Below, piece after piece: positions 5,701 to 5,991 of a stretch of DNA of 5,991 bases. The translations under genes and the position numbers were made by a program. Each line of letters begins with the position of its first letter. Within the stretch, counting starts at the first letter, position 1. The notes under the pieces were generated by a model. The model was not told where the DNA came from, made no database searches, and saw only the letters and a list, made by a program, of their open reading frames with translations. Origin of the DNA: RUG14219 sp045538535 (lineage in GTDB: Bacteria > Cyanobacteriota > Vampirovibrionia > Gastranaerophilales > Gastranaerophilaceae); the NCBI GenBank assembly GCA_045538535.1, contig JAZSRN010000084.1:1-5991 (forward strand), in the 5' to 3' direction.

Positions 5701-5767
5701 AAAGCAAGATGTCCCTGTAGCATTAGCTTAAAGGGAATTTTTGTCCGACAAAAATACATCTTGCTTT
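5701..5767. other. Three-way-junction element, candidate oriT or structured leader
   Basis: An outer perfect 12-bp inverted repeat (AAAGCAAGATGT, 5701-5712, with 5756-5767) encloses two further stems that fill almost all the space between. Arm 1 is CCCT / AGGG (5713-5735) with an inner AGC / GCT around ATTA. Arm 2 is ATTTTTGTC / GACAAAAAT (5737-5755). Only one base (5736) lies between the arms. Both outer arms contain ATCTTGC on one strand, one base from the ATCCTGC core of MOBP nick regions. Position upstream of the mobilization genes fits an oriT. On the plus strand the element is followed by eight T residues (5765-5772), so it could also end an incoming transcript; on the minus strand it would be an RNA fold upstream of the accessory gene. 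Confidence 0.5.
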
Positions 5768-5778
5768 TTTTTCAAAAA

Positions 5779-5786
5779 CGAAGATA
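5779..5786 (-). promoter_or_regulatory. Weak candidate -7 box for the mobilization operon
   Basis: On the minus strand TATCTTCG matches TAnnTTTG with one mismatch. No TTTG is found at the usual upstream distance; the position holds a T run instead. If used, the transcript would begin near 5772 and carry the whole three-way-junction element and the AT-only repeat as its leader. Confidence 0.25.
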
Positions 5787-5938
5787 GTGTTTTGTAATCG
5801 AAAAAAAAAATTTAACTATTTATTTTTAAATTCAGCGTCTTCTACTTTCCTCTTATTCTTCTTTATTAATCCCATTTAAACCTTTTAAAAAAACATACAT
5901 TTGTCATCTTTTAAATTAATACATTTAAATTTCATAAG
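5787..5938. other. AT-rich non-coding DNA upstream of the mobilization region
   Basis: No open frame of note is present on either strand. The plus strand is pyrimidine-rich at about 5836-5870 and then rich in TTTAAA-type steps. It joins the structured oriT-like segment to the 8-bp repeat array and may be part of a larger control or replication region that continues past the window. Confidence 0.35.
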
Positions 5939-5991
5939 TTTTATACATTTATACTTTTACACTTTTATACTTTTATACTTTTATACTTTTA
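5939..5991. repeat. Tandem array of an 8-bp unit, TTTTATAC, open at the right edge
   Basis: Six full units and a partial seventh follow without spacing. Units 1, 4, 5 and 6 are exact TTTTATAC, and units 2 (ATTTATAC) and 3 (TTTTACAC) each have one change. The array reaches the window end, so its true length is unknown. It could be an easily melted or protein-bound segment of an origin, a length-variable spacer near a promoter, or a simple-sequence tract. The unit is shorter than usual plasmid iterons. Confidence 0.8.

Noticed and set aside
5701..5767. tRNA or tRNA-like gene suggested by the cloverleaf-like fold
   Set aside because: There is no anticodon arm of proper size, no T-arm GTTCRA motif and no acceptor end; only three stems are present.

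Overview
The window looks like part of a mobile or accessory element from a low-GC member of the Bacteroidota, probably a mobilizable plasmid or an integrated mobilizable or conjugative element. Four things point this way. The relaxase and its small partner resemble the Bacteroidales mobilization pair. The left-edge gene ends in the topoisomerase C-terminal repeat common in Bacteroidota elements. None of the starts has a Shine-Dalgarno sequence. The best promoter candidates fit the Bacteroidota pattern TTTG...TAnnTTTG. No replication gene, integrase, tRNA, rRNA, CRISPR array or insertion sequence was seen. The species cannot be named from the sequence.

Layout. Bases 1-545 (+) hold the 3' end of a type IA topoisomerase gene, then a 91-codon gene of unknown function that overlaps it by ATGA. 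A strong hairpin (561-587) separates these from a convergent minus-strand module. That module (650-2042) holds a 234-residue protein made almost entirely of hexapeptide repeats (650-1354) and a 130-residue protein of unknown function (1568-1960). Each of these genes is preceded by a nearly identical leader of about 51 bases that can fold into two hairpins with complementary loops. Between the genes lies a small decayed remnant of a second hexapeptide-type gene. Bases 2043-2562 are non-coding and end in two strong hairpins. The mobilization operon (2563-5672, minus) encodes an RHH/MobC-like accessory protein and an 892-residue MOBP-type relaxase, joined by TAATG. Upstream of it are a perfect 10-bp inverted repeat, a 67-base element that can fold as a compact three-way junction, and AT-rich DNA ending in a tandem array of 8-bp repeats that runs off the window.

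How the parts may work together. The accessory protein and relaxase would assemble on an oriT, nick it and pilot the strand through a coupling protein and secretion system encoded elsewhere. The structured DNA at 5673-5767 is the best oriT or operator candidate here. The topoisomerase could help in processing element DNA. The two leader-bearing genes look like accessory cargo under shared control. The duplicated leader is the most interesting candidate for an undescribed element: the predicted paired parts are identical in both copies while the genes behind them are unrelated.
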